Assembly (NCBI GenBank): GCA_964402325.1
Contig: CAYOBI010000029.1
Location: 1 to 30,551, forward strand
DNA length: 30,551 bases
Direction of reading: 5' to 3'
Origin: Raineyella sp964402325
GTDB taxonomy: Bacteria; Actinomycetota; Actinomycetes; Propionibacteriales; Propionibacteriaceae
The position numbers and the translations under genes are program-made. The notes beneath the pieces are model-generated. The model was not told the origin of the DNA, did no database searches, and worked only from the letters and a program-made list of their open reading frames with translations. Shown piece by piece: positions 29,798-30,551 of this stretch; the first letter of the stretch is position 1, and each line of letters begins with the position of its first letter.

Positions 29798-30551
29798 ATG
29801 TCCGAGTCCGATGACCGTCTCCAGTCCCTGCTGGCGGCCGTGACGCCGCTGCGCGAGGAGTACCACGAGGTCGAGACCCGGATGGCGGACCCGGCGGTGC
29901 TGGCCGACCAGCGCGCGATGCGCCGACTGGGCCGCCGCTACGCCGAGCTCGGGCCGGTGGTCGGGGCCGCAGACGAGCACCACCGGCTCGGCGAGGACCT
30001 GGCGGCCGCCCGCGAACTGGCGGACGAGGACCCCGGATTCGCGGCGGAGGCCGAGGACCTCGAGCAGCGCCTGCACGCGGTCGACGAGCGCCTGGTCCGG
30101 CTGCTCGCCCCCCGGGACCCCAACGATTCGCTGGACGCGATCGTCGAGATCAAGTCGGGGGAGGGCGGGGAGGAGTCGGCCCTGTTCGCCGGGGACCTGT
30201 TCGGGATGTACCGGCGGTTCTCCGAGGCCCGCGGCTGGAAGATCGAGCTCCTCGACGCACAGGACACCGACCTCGGCGGTTACAAGTCCATCACCTTCGC
30301 CGTGCATGCGCCCGCCGCGGGCGACCCCGACCGGATGCCCTACGGCACGCTCAAGTTCGAGGGCGGGGTGCACCGGGTGCAGCGGGTGCCGGTCACCGAG
30401 TCCCAGGGCCGGATCCACACCTCCGCCGCCGGCGTGCTGGTGATGCCCGACGTCGAGGACGACGACGCGATCGAGATCGACCCCGACGACCTGCGGATCG
30501 ACGTCTACCGGTCCAGCGGCAAGGGCGGCCAGGGCGTCAACACCACCGACT
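29798..30551 (+). CDS. prfA: Peptide chain release factor 1, 3' part cut off by window end
   Basis: 251 codons are present of an expected 355-360. It releases finished proteins at UAA and UAG codons. IVEIKSGEGGEESALFAGDLFGMYRRF, MPYGTLKFEGGVHRVQRVPVTESQGRIHTSAAGV and the GGQ loop SSGKGGQGVNTTD at the very end are diagnostic of the family. Position after rpmE and the N-terminal domain point to RF1 rather than RF2; the stop-codon recognition tripeptide lies in LKFEGGVHRV-type surroundings that I cannot assign with certainty by eye. Start: ATG 29798, with GGAGG five bases upstream. Confidence 0.94.
   Translation, partial: MSESDDRLQSLLAAVTPLREEYHEVETRMADPAVLADQRAMRRLGRRYAELGPVVGAADEHHRLGEDLAAARELADEDPGFAAEAEDLEQRLHAVDERLVRLLAPRDPNDSLDAIVEIKSGEGGEESALFAGDLFGMYRRFSEARGWKIELLDAQDTDLGGYKSITFAVHAPAAGDPDRMPYGTLKFEGGVHRVQRVPVTESQGRIHTSAAGVLVMPDVEDDDAIEIDPDDLRIDVYRSSGKGGQGVNTTD

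Overview
The window is chromosomal DNA from a high-GC actinomycete. The evidence is a SigR/RsrA-type redox sigma factor pair, WhiB1, a PdtaS-type histidine kinase, the 24-residue actinobacterial ribosomal protein bL37, a fused Kgd-type 2-oxoglutarate enzyme, and a Rho with a long Arg/Asp/Asn-rich arm. I would guess Propionibacteriales, but only weakly. The whole stretch looks like core genome: no transposase, integrase, phage gene or CRISPR array was seen. One 100-N scaffold gap (27930-28029) lies inside rho.

Layout. 1-735 (-): 5' part of an M16 zinc peptidase, then initiator tRNA-fMet (-) with a strong hairpin between them. 1017-7177 (+): a P1-family peptidase followed by a five-gene Dpp/Opp peptide ABC importer whose cistrons overlap or nearly touch. 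7277-8473 (+): serA, converging on hisN through a four-copy 24-bp repeat. 8565-12374 (-): DoxX-like gene, aroA, rsgA and hisN. 12437-16509: SRAP protein, sigR, rsrA (+), bL37 (-), pdtaS (+) and whiB1 (-). From aroA to whiB1 the gene content resembles the Mycobacterium tuberculosis Rv3219-Rv3228 neighbourhood as I remember it. 16742-17158 (+): small membrane protein. 17264-22853 (-): DUF6104-like protein, kgd and a GT87-type membrane glycosyltransferase. tRNA-Arg(CCG) (-) follows. 23228-26950 (+): lysA, hom and thrB of the aspartate pathway. 27328-30551 (+): rho, rpmE and prfA, with prfA cut by the window end.

How the parts connect. The most interesting content is regulatory. A promoter matching the SigH/SigR consensus (GGAAYA-N16-CGTT) lies upstream of sigR itself, and a second lies upstream of rpmE, which encodes a four-cysteine zinc-type L31. 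The sigR promoter sits about 10 bases before an in-frame GTG that would add 27 residues, which resembles the unstable long SigR isoform known in Streptomyces. About nine genes appear leaderless: a TANNNT-like -10 box lies 6 to 8 bases before the start codon, and this pattern also settles several start sites. Two Crp-like palindromes sit upstream of whiB1, as in M. tuberculosis.

Several 3' gene ends carry short tandem duplications that include the stop codon, and rho carries an in-frame 24-bp repeat at the assembly gap. I found no clearly undescribed multi-gene system; these regulatory and repeat features are what deserve a second look.
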